Assembly: GCF_900188085.1 (NCBI RefSeq)
Contig: NZ_FZOU01000004.1
Location: forward strand, 372,001-436,000
Source of the DNA: Granulicella rosea
Lineage (GTDB): Bacteria > Acidobacteriota > Terriglobia > Terriglobales > Acidobacteriaceae
Direction: 5' to 3'
DNA: 64,000 nt
Shown here: piece after piece, positions 37,379 to 46,806 of the stretch
Layout of the letters: each line of letters begins with the position of its first letter
How positions within the stretch are numbered: position 1 is the stretch's first letter
Position numbers and translations under genes: made by a program
Notes under the pieces: generated by a model
What the model was told of the DNA's origin: nothing
The model's input: the letters and a program-made list of their open reading frames with translations, nothing else
Databases searched by the model: none

Positions 37379-38686
37379 ATGCGACGACAACTAGACCGCG
37401 AAGCTCGAGCACTGTTGACTGTCCTTGTTGCCGCCCTCAAGGATGTTGTTCCGGACGATCCGAGAACCTTCATCACGTATTCCCAGGCTCACGTCCGGCT
37501 GGGAATTCGTGTGATCATGGGGCATCCCGGCAGAAGTCTCCAAGAGCAGGGGCTGAATTCACTTGCGCAGTGGGCTCATGAGAGTGATGTGCCAGCGATC
37601 ACTGGGTTGATTGTACGAGACGCTGAACGCGATCCTGGCCAAGGGTATTTCAAACTCTACGGAAAGCGGGAATTGAGCGATATTCCCTGGTGGCTCGGCG
37701 AGATCCGTCGATCGAAGGGCTTCGATTGGTCTTCCTACCTCCAGGAGACGCAGCCGGAAATTGAATCCAAGAAGCGCATCCCGCCAGCGCCACCGATCAC
37801 CGTTGCAAGCCTGGCGCAGCCAGACAGCCGCTTCTTTCTCAAGTCGGAATACGGTCCACTTTCGACCGACTGGCCTGTGGTCGCCTTCAGTTCGCGGTCT
37901 GTGGGAGATCGAATACAAGCGAACTTCCGACCGGATCGTGACTTCATCGTATACACCGGCACCGGGGACAAAAAGACGGCAGACCCGTCGCACCGCAGCC
38001 GCCTCTTATCGATCATGCGGATTGACACGACACAGATTCAAGCAACTTCCGAACTTATCCCGGAGGAAAGTTGGGCGTGGGCCAGCGGTCGGTATCCCGG
38101 CCAGTGGGAGAATTGCTTCAGGGCCGATGCGGGATGGAATTTCCTCAGTCTTCCATATAGCCGCGAGACGCTCCCCGTGACCTATCCCAAGATAGGTCTT
38201 CATCGTGGCGATGTTCTTGAAATAACCTCGCCGGAACTGGGCGGGTTGCTCAACCAGCGCCTCGTGCCGTTGGTGCTTCAACCTGTAAAAGAACAGCAGG
38301 ACGCGAGTCCGGCCACTACGCTGCCGCCAGATTTACTTTCCGAAGCCAGACGAATCGCCAGCCTGATCTTTGCCCGCGTCTCGATTTCGGGCGAAACGGT
38401 ATCTCGCACCGCACCGGAGCGCACCGCGCCGGACGATCTCGTTCCCAACATCCATCATCTCCTGCAGGCCGATCCACTCCTCTGCTACCTGTGCGGAGGA
38501 GCGATGCAGATTCGTCCGACAAACCGGCTTTTCCAACCGTCCCCTGACCGCATCGACAGCGCCCTGGGGGATTATGGTCCCGACAATCTCCGACTTGCCC
38601 ATCTCGCATGCAATTTGGGTAAGAATGCGGCATCCGTCGATGAATTCCAGGAGTCGCTAGAAATGATGCGGCAACTGCCACAGTGA
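37379..38686 (+). CDS. HNH-endonuclease-like protein with unknown N-terminal domains
   Basis: This 435-residue protein has an HNH-type C-terminus: C-x2-C in LLCYLCGGAM, then a stretch with PDRIDSALGDYGPDNLRLAHLACNLGK (D-x-I/D, N and H of the beta-beta-alpha metal fold; residues about 400-426). The N-terminal ~95 residues (TYSQAHVRLG, ITGLIVRDAERDPGQGYF) look like a domain seen next to other nucleases. The middle (FRPDRDFIVYTGTGDKKT, SRLLSIMRID) has a beta-rich composition that could be a PUA/EVE-like reader; that is speculative. Probable DNA-cleaving defence or restriction protein. Confidence 0.7.
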   Translation: MRRQLDREARALLTVLVAALKDVVPDDPRTFITYSQAHVRLGIRVIMGHPGRSLQEQGLNSLAQWAHESDVPAITGLIVRDAERDPGQGYFKLYGKRELSDIPWWLGEIRRSKGFDWSSYLQETQPEIESKKRIPPAPPITVASLAQPDSRFFLKSEYGPLSTDWPVVAFSSRSVGDRIQANFRPDRDFIVYTGTGDKKTADPSHRSRLLSIMRIDTTQIQATSELIPEESWAWASGRYPGQWENCFRADAGWNFLSLPYSRETLPVTYPKIGLHRGDVLEITSPELGGLLNQRLVPLVLQPVKEQQDASPATTLPPDLLSEARRIASLIFARVSISGETVSRTAPERTAPDDLVPNIHHLLQADPLLCYLCGGAMQIRPTNRLFQPSPDRIDSALGDYGPDNLRLAHLACNLGKNAASVDEFQESLEMMRQLPQ

Positions 38687-39034
38687 CCGCCTTTTCAACT
38701 GTGGAGAATTCGGGCGTTGTCATACGAGAGGAGGACTAGACCATGTTCGAGTATGACGATGACGGGAAGGAATGGTTTGGCTACACCCTTAGTTCAGAGG
38801 AAGGTGATCCGACCGTGGTCATTGGCGTCTTCCAGGGCAATGTGCAGTACTTGGAATGATTGTTCAGGAAAATCAATCCGAGTGCAAAGAGGTTCATACT
38901 GGCGGGATAGTTGCACTATCCATAGCGGAGGATGCGCTTTCTGCACGTACGGCAGTGCCAATAGCAATGAGAGTCCAATGACGTTGGAACTGTCCGTTAT
39001 GCTCAATGGGAAATAACGAGAGCTGAATACTGCT
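38687..39034 (+). other. Gap with short ORFs only
   Basis: There is no confident gene in this 348-base gap. A 38-codon frame at 38743-38859 is preceded by GAGGAGG, and its stop overlaps the ATG of a 41-codon frame at 38856-38981. These could be remnants of a decayed small gene. Confidence 0.4.
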
Positions 39035-39661
39035 ATGGTCTGGATCAATTTCAATGTCTTGAAGTGGAGCGCCGAAGAGTTCGGGAGGAATCTCGACGAG
39101 ATTGTCTTGTCTACTTATTCGTTGGGGTTGGCCGGATTCTCCGAGGCCTTCGCGCGATCCCAGCATCATTTCAAATCTGGAGCCGCCGGAATTGAGGAGC
39201 AAGACGTCGGCTCATATCTGGGATGGATTGAGGAGGAATTTCGCCAACGAAGAGCCGCGCTCTCCGCGATGGCTCTGTCTCTTCTGGCGAGGGAAATTTA
39301 TTCGTTTCATGAAGAGCTGTTGCGTGCCGTAAAGAGCCGCTGTGTTCTTCAGACCCAGCTCGCGAGACGAAGTGGTTTGCTGCGTCAGATTGCAGAGTAC
39401 CGGGGGTATATTGCAATCGAAATCGAGAAGGGTCCAAACTTTGAAACCGCCCGCGAGATCACCCTTGCACGAAATCTTGCATTGCACCCGAACGGACGGT
39501 CACAGAGGGAATACAGGGAGCAAACGACGCAGCGGCTGATGGATGAAGCAAACGAGATGAATTTCACACCGGATCTCCTGATACAGTTCATCGAAGAACT
39601 CAAGGTTTACTCGACTTGGCTCGCTGCAACAGTCTCGGATAACTTACCACCTTCCAAATGA
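39035..39661 (+). CDS. HEPN-like helical protein
   Basis: This 208-residue, mostly helical protein is not recognised by family. It contains TLARNLALHPNG, in which R-N-L-A-L-H matches the R-x4-H motif of HEPN nucleases, preceded by a long helix (YRGYIAIEIEKG). It sits between an HNH-like gene and another R-x4-H protein. HEPN assignment is by motif only. Confidence 0.6.
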   Translation: MVWINFNVLKWSAEEFGRNLDEIVLSTYSLGLAGFSEAFARSQHHFKSGAAGIEEQDVGSYLGWIEEEFRQRRAALSAMALSLLAREIYSFHEELLRAVKSRCVLQTQLARRSGLLRQIAEYRGYIAIEIEKGPNFETAREITLARNLALHPNGRSQREYREQTTQRLMDEANEMNFTPDLLIQFIEELKVYSTWLAATVSDNLPPSK

Positions 39662-39708
39662 GATGGGCGTAACAACGATGATCGATTTCACGCTTAGGTC
39701 TATGTCCT

Positions 39709-40287
39709 ATGACAGAAGCAACACATTTCGATATCGCACTCCTCTCTGGGTTGAAGCGCGAGCATGCGCTTGATCTTGTCTGGCCAATGGAAGGCGTGCC
39801 GGCTGGATTGCTGTCGTTTAGGTCTCCTTCAGAATGGCGGCAGTTCGTTCTATCGTTGAGTCTTCCCGTGGGTGTTCCCGAGATCGTGTCGGCCAAATAC
39901 CATCGTGCGCAAATGCTGTACTTCCTGGCATGGCTTTATCCCGATTTGATCAAAGCGGGAGAACTCGTTGCCCTCACCACTCTGGAACTGGCGCTACGGG
40001 ATCGATACGGCAGTAAAGTGAAGGGGCGACGCGGCGACAAACCCGACTTTTCTGCATTGCTACACTGTCTCAAAAAGGATGGCCTCACCGATGCGAAGAT
40101 TCCCATGGTGAAGCGCTCAGGTGGCTCTGCCATGGGCTTTATCACGGGCAAGAACGAGCCCTCCTTGGCACAGCGCAGAAACTTGCTGGCGCACGGCGAC
40201 CCATTTGATGCTCTTCCTTGTGGCGGACTTCTCGAACTGGCTCGCGATCTGATCGCGTATGCCTACCGCGAGATGATCACTCCCTGA
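39709..40287 (+). CDS. HEPN-like helical protein
   Basis: This 192-residue protein has LAQRRNLLAHGDPF near the C-terminus: R-N-L-L-A-H is a classical HEPN R-x4-H signature. Upstream helices include YHRAQMLYFLAWLYPDLIKAGELVALTTLELALRDRY, given here only by its position at residues 63-99. It lies 47 bases after the previous HEPN-like gene on the same strand. It may be an RNase toxin or effector; the family is not identified. Confidence 0.65.
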   Translation: MTEATHFDIALLSGLKREHALDLVWPMEGVPAGLLSFRSPSEWRQFVLSLSLPVGVPEIVSAKYHRAQMLYFLAWLYPDLIKAGELVALTTLELALRDRYGSKVKGRRGDKPDFSALLHCLKKDGLTDAKIPMVKRSGGSAMGFITGKNEPSLAQRRNLLAHGDPFDALPCGGLLELARDLIAYAYREMITP

Positions 40288-40375
40288 ACTCTTCCTCGCG
40301 ATCCCGGCGCCGATTGGTGGATCTTATCCGTTCTAAGTGTCACTGACGAAACAACGATGAACAAAGGGAAAGCAT

Positions 40376-40433
40376 GAACGCTCTTTGTCGTTGGTTTCTT
40401 CGGACGGGAGTTCGACTCCCCAGGCGTTCACTA
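40376..40433 (+). ncRNA. tRNA/tmRNA-like 3' fragment (acceptor plus T-arm geometry)
   Basis: A 5' strand GAACGCT (40376-40382) can pair with GGCGTTC (40423-40429). The latter is preceded by a T-loop (GTTCGACTC, 40410-40418) at exactly the tRNA spacing and followed by A plus CTA in place of CCA. The stretch TTCGGACGGGAGTTCGACTC resembles the 3' end of bacterial tmRNA. D and anticodon arms are missing, and two T-stem pairs are mismatched. Most likely a decayed tRNA/tmRNA end, possibly an old attachment site. Confidence 0.4.
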
Positions 40434-40511
40434 TAGAGGTCTATTGAAGAATCTTTTCAAGCAGAGCGGCCCTTCCTATGTGAGCAATAGCAAGTTGGAA
40501 AGACTCTGGTT

Positions 40512-41186
40512 TTAGGTCCGCAGGTCCAACCAGAGATGCTTTAAGCCGAACGGGGATACAGGAAACGTTCTGACGAGGGTATGAGAGAACTGGGTGATGG
40601 ATGCGATCTTCCACCCCTCCCCCGACAGGGCAAGTTCTGGTAATCCCTTCGCAAGAAGGTAGTCATTGATCTCAGCCAGCAACGCCTCATTATCCATGGT
40701 TTGCCAATACCCGATCATGAGCGCAGACGGAAATCGTTTGGCGTAACCCCACTGGGGATCGACGAAGCGACCGACGCCATGTTCCACGTAGTTGTTATTC
40801 AATATCCATCGCGGATTCGTGGGGAGACCCAAGCGCTTGCATTCAACAATCAACTGAATAGAGCTCTTGCGAGGATCTGGTTCATGCGGATCTAAATATG
40901 CCCAAGTAAAATCGGGACGCTTGCTCTCCCGAGTGGCCCGTGCGACATCATCGGCATCAGGTTGATTGCAGCATTCCGCCACCGGACCGGGATAGATGCC
41001 TTCGGGGTCAAGCTCCCGTGACGCTCTCAGCATACAAAAATAGAGTTCGCGGTTGAGGGCATTCTCGTCTCCACTCGGGGCACCTTCGTGCAAAAGTTCG
41101 AGAGCCCGCAGAGCGACGCTGGTGAAATGAGCTTCACGCCTTGCCCATAGATCGTTTGAAAGGAACGTTGGCGTGCTCGCTGTCAT
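40512..41186 (-). CDS. PD-(D/E)XK-type nuclease of a restriction-like operon
   Basis: This 224-residue protein starts at ATG 41186, overlapping the methylase stop (TGATG). The nuclease signature is readable: P-D in KRPDFTWAYLD and E-x-K in IQLIVECKRLG, about 25 residues apart as in PD-(D/E)XK enzymes. A pre-motif Glu lies in LNRELYFCMLRA. Position as third gene behind a MerR-type regulator and an adenine methylase suggests the cleavage subunit of a restriction-modification system. Confidence 0.72.
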   Translation of the reverse strand: MTASTPTFLSNDLWARREAHFTSVALRALELLHEGAPSGDENALNRELYFCMLRASRELDPEGIYPGPVAECCNQPDADDVARATRESKRPDFTWAYLDPHEPDPRKSSIQLIVECKRLGLPTNPRWILNNNYVEHGVGRFVDPQWGYAKRFPSALMIGYWQTMDNEALLAEINDYLLAKGLPELALSGEGWKIASITQFSHTLVRTFPVSPFGLKHLWLDLRT

Positions 41187-44100
41187 CACTGGCGCTGAGT
41201 CTCCTGAAGCAGCATGGCCTGTAGCTGGGTGGCTTCGGCATCTTGCCGCGCCGCCGTCCTCGTCCAAAATCTCGTTTCATTCCTCTTTACGAGAAGAATG
41301 GTCTTCTCGGTGACGAGCCTTACGAAGCTGTCGATATAAATCGACCGGCTTCCTGCAGATTCGCGAGAGTTCTTATCTAAAAGCTCAAGCACGTCGGTCC
41401 AATTGTCCAAGGCCCCAGATTGTGTGGTTCTCGTGACGGATTGTTGATCGTGCAACGTGAACAACAACGCCAGAAGCGGCGCACCCGAGTGAGAAGAAAA
41501 CAACTGCCATTCGACTCGCGCTTCGGCGCTCAAGTCTCTGGACCAGAGACGCAGAAAGAGTTGGATGTACCGTTCTATCTCCGTGTCGGGTGTGGTTGCA
41601 GCCCCCGCGAAGCCGATCCTCTTGGCTGGCAGGGGCAGAGGCCGAACCGCTGCACTCGCCTGCTTTTGATATAGAAAATCAAGTCCAGTCCCGCACATAT
41701 CTGTGATGAGATCGCGCTCGGCGGCATTCAATTCGTAAAGATCAAACACCGCCTTGTTGAGGCGCATGACCAAATCTTCCAAACTGCTTGTTTGATTGCC
41801 GTCGAACAAGGTAACAGCCACATTGAAGTTGGAATTTCTCAACTCATCGACAATCTTGATCAAGTCAGTGACCATACCCGTATTCGAAGGCATGACAATC
41901 GGCATTCGAGCGATCGAAGCCATGGAGAGCTCATCATGCCACATACCCCACGAGCCGGTCGTGAGGAACAAGTAATACCGCGCCAGATCAGACCAGAAGA
42001 TGCCGAGTAAAACCTTCTCTTGCCAATCCTGCAGACCGCGTAGACCGAAAGAAAAGATTGAATGCGTGAAGGCGAACTTCTTGTCTTCGAGCCTCACCGC
42101 CAATCGTCCCGGACTTTGAATTCCCCTGCGGACGAGTAAGCGATGGCCCTGATAGGCGCTCTTTGCACCGCGGCGACGCACAAAATCTGGCGCACGAGTA
42201 AAATCCCCAACCGGCAGAGGACCATAGCTCGTAAACGCAGAGCTGGGCAATACTTTGAAATTCTTTAGCCAATCGCTTGGTATACGACCGGCCTTTCCTT
42301 CGACGAACCCAATATCGGGATGGACGACGCTATCCGGGACGGATTCCGAGAGACGCGAGAACGAAGGATACCTCTCTAATGCCCGAATGAGCGCCTCGTC
42401 TCGGTAGCTGCCCCACCAGAAGATTTTCCAAAGATTCTCGTTGGCGAGACAGTCTCCTTGCGATATCCAATTCATGTCCGCTTTGCTAAGCACAACGGCC
42501 TGTGTGTTTTCCACAAAAGCAGTTCGCTTTGCTGACCAATATGCGAACCGATGGTCCGGATCATGCGGCTTTTTAGAAAAAACTACCGCCGCGAACGGAG
42601 CAATTGCTTCAGCTTTCCTCGTCGCACCGCGGAAAAAGAAATGTCGCACTTGAGCGAAGTTCACGACATGGTCGAGTTGAATCTGATGCAACCACTGCTT
42701 CCGAAAGCGGCGACTCTTGTCTTGTTGTTTGAAGAAGACGCCGGTGGATACCAAAAGTCCCGCTTTGCCGCCATCTCGCAAAAGAAAGTTCGAAAGATGC
42801 AGGAAGGCTTGCGATAGCTCGGTGTCGCCGATGGTCAGTTGATTGTCTCGGCACCAAGTCAGTGTAATCTTGAGCGCGGTTCTCCCAAGGGCATCATCAA
42901 CCTTAGGGTAGCCCCAGGGGGGGTTGCCGAGAACTACATCTGAGGAGCGCATGCCGAATCGTTTCGCAACCAGATCATTGCGATTGGGTTGAGCGCATTC
43001 GAAGGCGTTGCCGTGGAGCAGAATGCTGAAGTATTGGTCCCTCTCCTCGTGATGAGCCTGACTCCACTTCAAGTTCGGCAGTCTGCGCTGTTCGTTAATT
43101 TCTCTTGGTTCCTGATAGTGCAGGAACGCCAGGTAGAGACTGAACGCAGCGACTCTTATGGCTTCTTCATTAATATCGATTCCTGCGATTTGATCGCGAA
43201 GGATTCTCCGTAGCTGCGGACGAGAGAGCCTCCTTCCTCCTTGTTTCCACACTTGATATCGCACGATGCGGCGATACGCTTCCACAAGGAAAATTCCTGA
43301 ACCGCACGCCGGGTCCATCACTCTCGGTTCTTTGGCAAGAACGTCTTCCGTAAGAGTTCTTGTCAGAACAAAATCGACGAGGACGCTCGGCGTGTAGTGA
43401 GATCCGTGGTTCTTTGTTTTGCCTTGTTGTTCGTTGTAAAACTCCTCGTAGATGCTGCTAATCAACTCAATGGGGATAACATCGAAGCTGTAGGCATAAA
43501 AGAAGAGCTGCTGTTGATGGGATGTGTTTCCAATCAAGAGATTTCGCAGAAGAGCCAGATGTTCAGGCTTGACGCTGGATTGCTCGGCTTCGTCCACGGG
43601 AAACATATCGCCGTTGAAATCGGCCGCGAGCTGCTGAAACAAACGATACGTGAATGCGTGATCTTCCAGAACACGCAGATAACGGATTTGTTCCATGTCA
43701 GTGCTCGCCGCTGGCGTGGCAAGTTCTCGATGGAGGATGCGAGACCATTTCTGATTTGTCCGTGCGACATTTTCAAAGTATTCGGGCAATAGAATTGCTC
43801 GGTCTTCAAGGTAACGAATGAAGATCGAACGCCCGATAAGAGAGTGTGCGTAACGAGCTGGTAAGCCCTCGTCCAGTAGCTGCTGCCGTACGATTCGAAG
43901 ATCGCGAATGAGAGCCTTATCGGCGCGGTTCCCTCCGGGGACGAATCCAGATGTCTCAAAGAAGCTGCCTGTCTCAATTTCTTCCCTTCGAAATGCTCGA
44001 AGCTCAGATTGGACATCGGCGATCGTACGAACTGTTTCACTAATGAGTCGGTCTTGGGCTTCTAAGGATTCGTCGGTGGCCACGGGAGGCTTACTCAAGT

Positions 44101-44482
44101 CATAGACCGAAAGTTCACCCGGGCGTGCGAGAAATAGAAGCTGTGGTCGAGACATGCACCAGATACGGTTGTAAAGATCCCGGAGAGAGGGCAGATCGTT
44201 GGCATCCGTGCGCGCAAACACGATGACGGGGTTCTGTTCGACGAAGAAAACCTTCTCTGCCCCGACAAATTTGGCCAGCGATAGCCAATCTCCTTTTTCC
44301 ACCCAGTCACCGCGAGTCGCATCAGAGATCTGCTTGTCTGCGGACAACAGTTGGCCCTCACTGAAACCGAGACCAACGATCGCGGCGTTCAGTAAGACAT
44401 CAGAGCCGATTGGGCGGGTAGAAGCCACTATGCCTTCCCGTAAATTGGAATTTTGCACATCATTGAGAGACCGCCTCGGCAA
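41186..44482 (-). CDS. N6-adenine DNA methyltransferase, large Eco57I/type IIG-like
   Basis: This 1098-residue protein has AdoMet motif I (VMDPACGSGIFLVEAYRR, about 388-405) and catalytic motif IV NPPW (about 519). The X-motif region HGSHYTPSVLVDF lies just before. The C-terminal half probably holds the target-recognition domain. The ~200-residue N-terminal part has no nuclease motif I can defend. The TTG start at 44482 overlaps the regulator gene by 23 bases; internal GTG/ATG starts are possible. It would methylate adenine to mark self DNA. Confidence 0.85.
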   Translation of the reverse strand: MPRRSLNDVQNSNLREGIVASTRPIGSDVLLNAAIVGLGFSEGQLLSADKQISDATRGDWVEKGDWLSLAKFVGAEKVFFVEQNPVIVFARTDANDLPSLRDLYNRIWCMSRPQLLFLARPGELSVYDLSKPPVATDESLEAQDRLISETVRTIADVQSELRAFRREEIETGSFFETSGFVPGGNRADKALIRDLRIVRQQLLDEGLPARYAHSLIGRSIFIRYLEDRAILLPEYFENVARTNQKWSRILHRELATPAASTDMEQIRYLRVLEDHAFTYRLFQQLAADFNGDMFPVDEAEQSSVKPEHLALLRNLLIGNTSHQQQLFFYAYSFDVIPIELISSIYEEFYNEQQGKTKNHGSHYTPSVLVDFVLTRTLTEDVLAKEPRVMDPACGSGIFLVEAYRRIVRYQVWKQGGRRLSRPQLRRILRDQIAGIDINEEAIRVAAFSLYLAFLHYQEPREINEQRRLPNLKWSQAHHEERDQYFSILLHGNAFECAQPNRNDLVAKRFGMRSSDVVLGNPPWGYPKVDDALGRTALKITLTWCRDNQLTIGDTELSQAFLHLSNFLLRDGGKAGLLVSTGVFFKQQDKSRRFRKQWLHQIQLDHVVNFAQVRHFFFRGATRKAEAIAPFAAVVFSKKPHDPDHRFAYWSAKRTAFVENTQAVVLSKADMNWISQGDCLANENLWKIFWWGSYRDEALIRALERYPSFSRLSESVPDSVVHPDIGFVEGKAGRIPSDWLKNFKVLPSSAFTSYGPLPVGDFTRAPDFVRRRGAKSAYQGHRLLVRRGIQSPGRLAVRLEDKKFAFTHSIFSFGLRGLQDWQEKVLLGIFWSDLARYYLFLTTGSWGMWHDELSMASIARMPIVMPSNTGMVTDLIKIVDELRNSNFNVAVTLFDGNQTSSLEDLVMRLNKAVFDLYELNAAERDLITDMCGTGLDFLYQKQASAAVRPLPLPAKRIGFAGAATTPDTEIERYIQLFLRLWSRDLSAEARVEWQLFSSHSGAPLLALLFTLHDQQSVTRTTQSGALDNWTDVLELLDKNSRESAGSRSIYIDSFVRLVTEKTILLVKRNETRFWTRTAARQDAEATQLQAMLLQETQRQ

Positions 44483-44918
44483 AGAACGGCAAAACGGATT
44501 GAGGAGGTAGCCTCAGGCCATTGAGGAACTTTGTTCGCAGATTTTCTATGATCGGATCGATTGGGACCAACGCTGCCGGCGTCTGGGTCAGCATGCCTAG
44601 TTGATTCTCGGCCCCGATCAAAAGCGAACTCTTATTTTGGAGTAGCGCAATACTACCGGGCCGAATCACCGTCTGTGCAGCCAAAGTGTGAAACAGCGAT
44701 TCGACGCCAACATGCACCTGACTGATGCTTATGCCCAGACCATCGGTGAGCTCCCGCGTTACAGCCAGACCGACAAGATCACCGAATGAGAAGCGCGCCG
44801 CTTTACCGCTCTTTGTCGCGAGATAAGGTACATACTTCCGCCAATGCCTGATGGCCTCTTGGCCGATCCCGGTCACTGAGCGGGCTTGCTCTTGGGTGTA
44901 TCGAAATTGCACATCCAT
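44460..44918 (-). CDS. MerR-like helix-turn-helix regulator
   Basis: This 152-residue protein is read from ATG 44918 (MDVQFRYTQEQA). The winged helix-turn-helix reads ARSVTGIGQEAIRHWRKYVPYL, here summarised as residues 11-32, followed by ARFSFGDLVGLAVTREL, typical of MerR-family DNA binding. A longer frame starts at 45023. It is first in an operon with a methylase and a nuclease, so it probably times expression as a controller protein. Confidence 0.72.
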   Translation of the reverse strand: MDVQFRYTQEQARSVTGIGQEAIRHWRKYVPYLATKSGKAARFSFGDLVGLAVTRELTDGLGISISQVHVGVESLFHTLAAQTVIRPGSIALLQNKSSLLIGAENQLGMLTQTPAALVPIDPIIENLRTKFLNGLRLPPQSVLPFFAEAVSQ

Positions 44919-45108
44919 CTCGTTGTCCTCAACGGGAAACCAAGGAAAGTATAACGAGAATTTTCGCTGTCGCCAACAATCTCTTATTCGCCTTATTTTC
45001 GCCTTAATGTGTAGTCCTGTCAAGGGCTCTCGGTTTCCCGCTACCCCGTAACAAATGATGCCGCGTGCGCGTGGCGCTTCCTGAGTGTTGTCTCCAACCG
45101 GGGGGCGC

Positions 45109-46806
45109 TTATTGGAGGAACTCTGCCGAATCGATGTAGAAGTCGGTCACCATGTTTGTTTCGTCGTCCTCGGGGAGGGCAACTGATAGTAATGTCCACC
45201 AGGACAGCCTCCACCTGCCAAATCTGACTGAAATCGGCTCAAGCGTGAAGTCAACGCCCAACTTGGGCAAGTATGAATTGTCGCGAGCCAGTGTGAGCGC
45301 AGACAAGACGCCGTGCTCTGTTACGGATCGACAGAAAACGTCGTAATCGCATTTCAAGATGCCATCACTTTGGACCGTCTCCGACCCCAGGTGTCCCTTA
45401 CACAACAGCACGTACTCAAAGTCGGAGGAAGTGGTGACATGGTTTGTGAGCCCTCGATCCTTCAAGAAGGATGGATGGGCTATCAGGAATTCGCGAATCT
45501 GTTCCAGTTGATGGAGCCCCTTTCGAAGGTATTCATCGCGATTGATGACTTCACGGGTGGAGCTTCCGCTGAGTTGCCACTTTACTTCGCATACGACGAA
45601 CTTTCCGGGGTCTGGTCCGCCAAGGAGCAGGTCTACATCAGGTAGTTGTTTCCCCTTCCATTTTGGAAGCTGAACGCCAGCGCCGATCCAGTGTTTGCCC
45701 AAAACATCCTTGGCGCTAGCCAAAAGGGCCTTTTCGCGACCACTCGTGTATGTGGAGTATTCATTCGGAAACTTTCGTATCAAGAGGGCGAGTACATTCC
45801 GTGGGAAATTGGAACGGAGAACCGCAGTCGGGGAGAGCGCAAGATAACCCTCGCCAAGATTCACGAACGGGGTCAAGGACACATCAGCATCCAACCGATT
45901 CGGGTCGAAGAGGAAGAGGTCCACCAGCGCATCCACCTGATCGATAGGACAAACCTGGGCGAGCAATTGTTTCCATGCCGACTCCTGCCGCCATAGGCTC
46001 GGCCAGTTCGGGCTTCTTTGCATTTCGGGGGGCTTGGAAAGGACGGTGATCCATTTATGGAGGTGTGAGGCAGCGCACAGCATGGAATAGGCACGGACTA
46101 CTCCGTCCAACGTCGTGTCTCCTAAAACCGTGTTCATCGGCATTTCAATGATGTCTGCGAAGAACGATCGATAGCCTTCCGAAAAGTCATGCAGGAGAGT
46201 CTTGTCCATGGAGTATTGCAATCCGCCCATTTGCTCTATTTTCGAATTGAGGAGCGTCTGTACCATCTTTTCGCCATGCTCCTTCACCATCAGGTCTGGG
46301 AGCTGTAGGGCAACTTGCTTGTCTGCGATGCGGTCGCTAGAGGACGAGATGGAACCGAAAAACCTGAGCCGGGCATCGAGTTCGGTGCCCGGTGTATCGA
46401 AGCAAACGCTCTCCTTAGCGAGCAAAACGGCTTTCGCGTACCCGCGCGAATAGGATGTGTAAGCATCTTCCACCGTGGTATACAAACTCGAGGCTGCGAT
46501 GGCTCGTTTCATCCGTGCCTCCAGATCCGGCGGAAGCACTGTCTTGGTATCCGATCCGAGGATCTCGATTTGCCGTAAGAGTACGTTGCACCCGTTGACT
46601 ACGTTCAGCGAATAGCTTTTCAGAGAGACCGATGAAGCGTCGGTTGTCGTCCCATGTCCCGTGAGCAACTCCTCCATGATGTCTAACGCGGCGCTGCGCA
46701 GGGTGCTCTTCCAAAGCCCTGTGATTCCAAGAGTTTTCCGGAACGCGGCGTCGATATCCCGTTCGATGGAACGGACAAGTGCCTCCTCTAAAGGTTTTCC
46801 TTCCAT
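45109..46806 (-). CDS. Large hypothetical protein with PD-(D/E)XK-like nuclease motif
   Basis: In this 565-residue protein, the only recognisable motif lies around residues 395-420: LPDVDLLLGGPD followed by FVVCEVKWQL, giving D and E-x-K at nuclease spacing. A Gln/Arg-containing helix follows (LHQLEQIREFL). The N-terminal 380 residues are helical and unfamiliar. The minus-strand position behind two other genes (46930-48179) suggests a common unit. Function unknown; a nuclease role in defence is plausible. Confidence 0.65.
   Translation of the reverse strand: MEGKPLEEALVRSIERDIDAAFRKTLGITGLWKSTLRSAALDIMEELLTGHGTTTDASSVSLKSYSLNVVNGCNVLLRQIEILGSDTKTVLPPDLEARMKRAIAASSLYTTVEDAYTSYSRGYAKAVLLAKESVCFDTPGTELDARLRFFGSISSSSDRIADKQVALQLPDLMVKEHGEKMVQTLLNSKIEQMGGLQYSMDKTLLHDFSEGYRSFFADIIEMPMNTVLGDTTLDGVVRAYSMLCAASHLHKWITVLSKPPEMQRSPNWPSLWRQESAWKQLLAQVCPIDQVDALVDLFLFDPNRLDADVSLTPFVNLGEGYLALSPTAVLRSNFPRNVLALLIRKFPNEYSTYTSGREKALLASAKDVLGKHWIGAGVQLPKWKGKQLPDVDLLLGGPDPGKFVVCEVKWQLSGSSTREVINRDEYLRKGLHQLEQIREFLIAHPSFLKDRGLTNHVTTSSDFEYVLLCKGHLGSETVQSDGILKCDYDVFCRSVTEHGVLSALTLARDNSYLPKLGVDFTLEPISVRFGRWRLSWWTLLSVALPEDDETNMVTDFYIDSAEFLQ

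Noticed and set aside
38717..39016. 99-codon frame in the gap before the second HEPN-like gene
   Set aside because: No protein-like pattern, and an alternative short frame with a better ribosome-binding site overlaps it.
40376..40433. A functional tRNA gene
   Set aside because: No D-arm or anticodon arm, mismatched T-stem, and CTA instead of CCA; only a fragment can be claimed.
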